Below, piece by piece: positions 6,747 to 6,771 of a DNA stretch of 6,771 bases. Location of the stretch: assembly GCA_019309685.1 (NCBI GenBank), contig JAFDFT010000195.1, forward strand, positions 1 through 6,771, read 5' to 3'. This DNA comes from Deltaproteobacteria bacterium. GTDB taxonomy: Bacteria; Desulfobacterota; Desulfobacteria; Desulfobacterales; JAABPS01. The notes beneath the pieces were generated by a model. The model saw only the letters and a list, made by a program, of their open reading frames with translations. It was not told the origin of the DNA and did not search any database. A program made the translations under genes and the position numbers. How positions within the stretch are numbered: position 1 is the stretch's first letter; each line of letters begins with the position of its first letter.

Positions 6747-6771
6747 ATGAAATACAAAACCGTCTACATCA
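6747..6771 (+). CDS. Possible start of a further gene, cut by the window end
   Basis: ATG at 6747 opens a frame reading MKYKTVYI up to the last base of the window. There is no clear Shine-Dalgarno. A basic residue-rich start followed by beta-strand-like TVYI would fit the first strand of a Rossmann enzyme such as a short-chain dehydrogenase, but eight codons are far too few to assign a function or even to be sure that the gene exists. Confidence 0.3.

Overview
This window is almost entirely one very large, plus-strand lipid-synthase gene of the PUFA-synthase / secondary-lipid-synthase (Pfa) family. It is followed by one small gene for a probably exported protein and the first codons of a possible third gene. 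The reading frame is already open at base 1, so the big gene starts upstream of the window. The domain order (KS-CLF-AT-DH-DH) and a moderate GC content (about 46% over three 60-base lines I counted inside the synthase) suggest a marine or anaerobic deltaproteobacterium (Desulfobacterota such as Desulfobacteraceae, or a myxobacterial relative). That assignment is inference from family knowledge; no taxonomic marker is present.

Layout: 1-5424 encodes, in order, the C-terminal half of a ketosynthase (KS), a complete KS-like chain-length factor (CLF) whose nucleophile position is Glu instead of Cys, a PfaB-type acyltransferase (AT), a linker with a helical, probably coiled-coil stretch, a complete double-hotdog FabA-like dehydratase (DH1) and the first part of a second one (DH2). 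The frame then ends at TAA/TGA inside the DH2 fold. The rest of DH2, including its catalytic His, continues one frame over and ends at 6202. Removing one T near 5419 fuses the two parts into a typical FabA-like sequence. The gene is therefore either frameshifted (mutation or sequencing error) or, less likely, uses +1 recoding. No acyl carrier protein, ketoreductase or enoyl reductase is encoded here; in known Pfa systems these are on sister subunits, which should lie outside the window.

6203-6235 is a short AT-rich gap with a TATAAT box overlapping a perfect 18-bp palindrome that ends just before the next ATG. 6236-6691 encodes a 151-residue protein of unknown function with an N-terminal signal-like segment, at clearly lower GC (35% over 6241-6540). 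6692-6746 is AT-rich with a duplicated 10-mer and no convincing terminator. An ATG at 6747 may open another gene.

Working together: the KS/CLF pair would condense chains, the AT would load or transfer acyl groups, and the DH domains would dehydrate (and possibly isomerise) the beta-hydroxyacyl intermediates to leave double bonds, giving a polyunsaturated or other specialised lipid whose identity cannot be read from this window. No CRISPR array, tRNA, rRNA or mobile element was seen.
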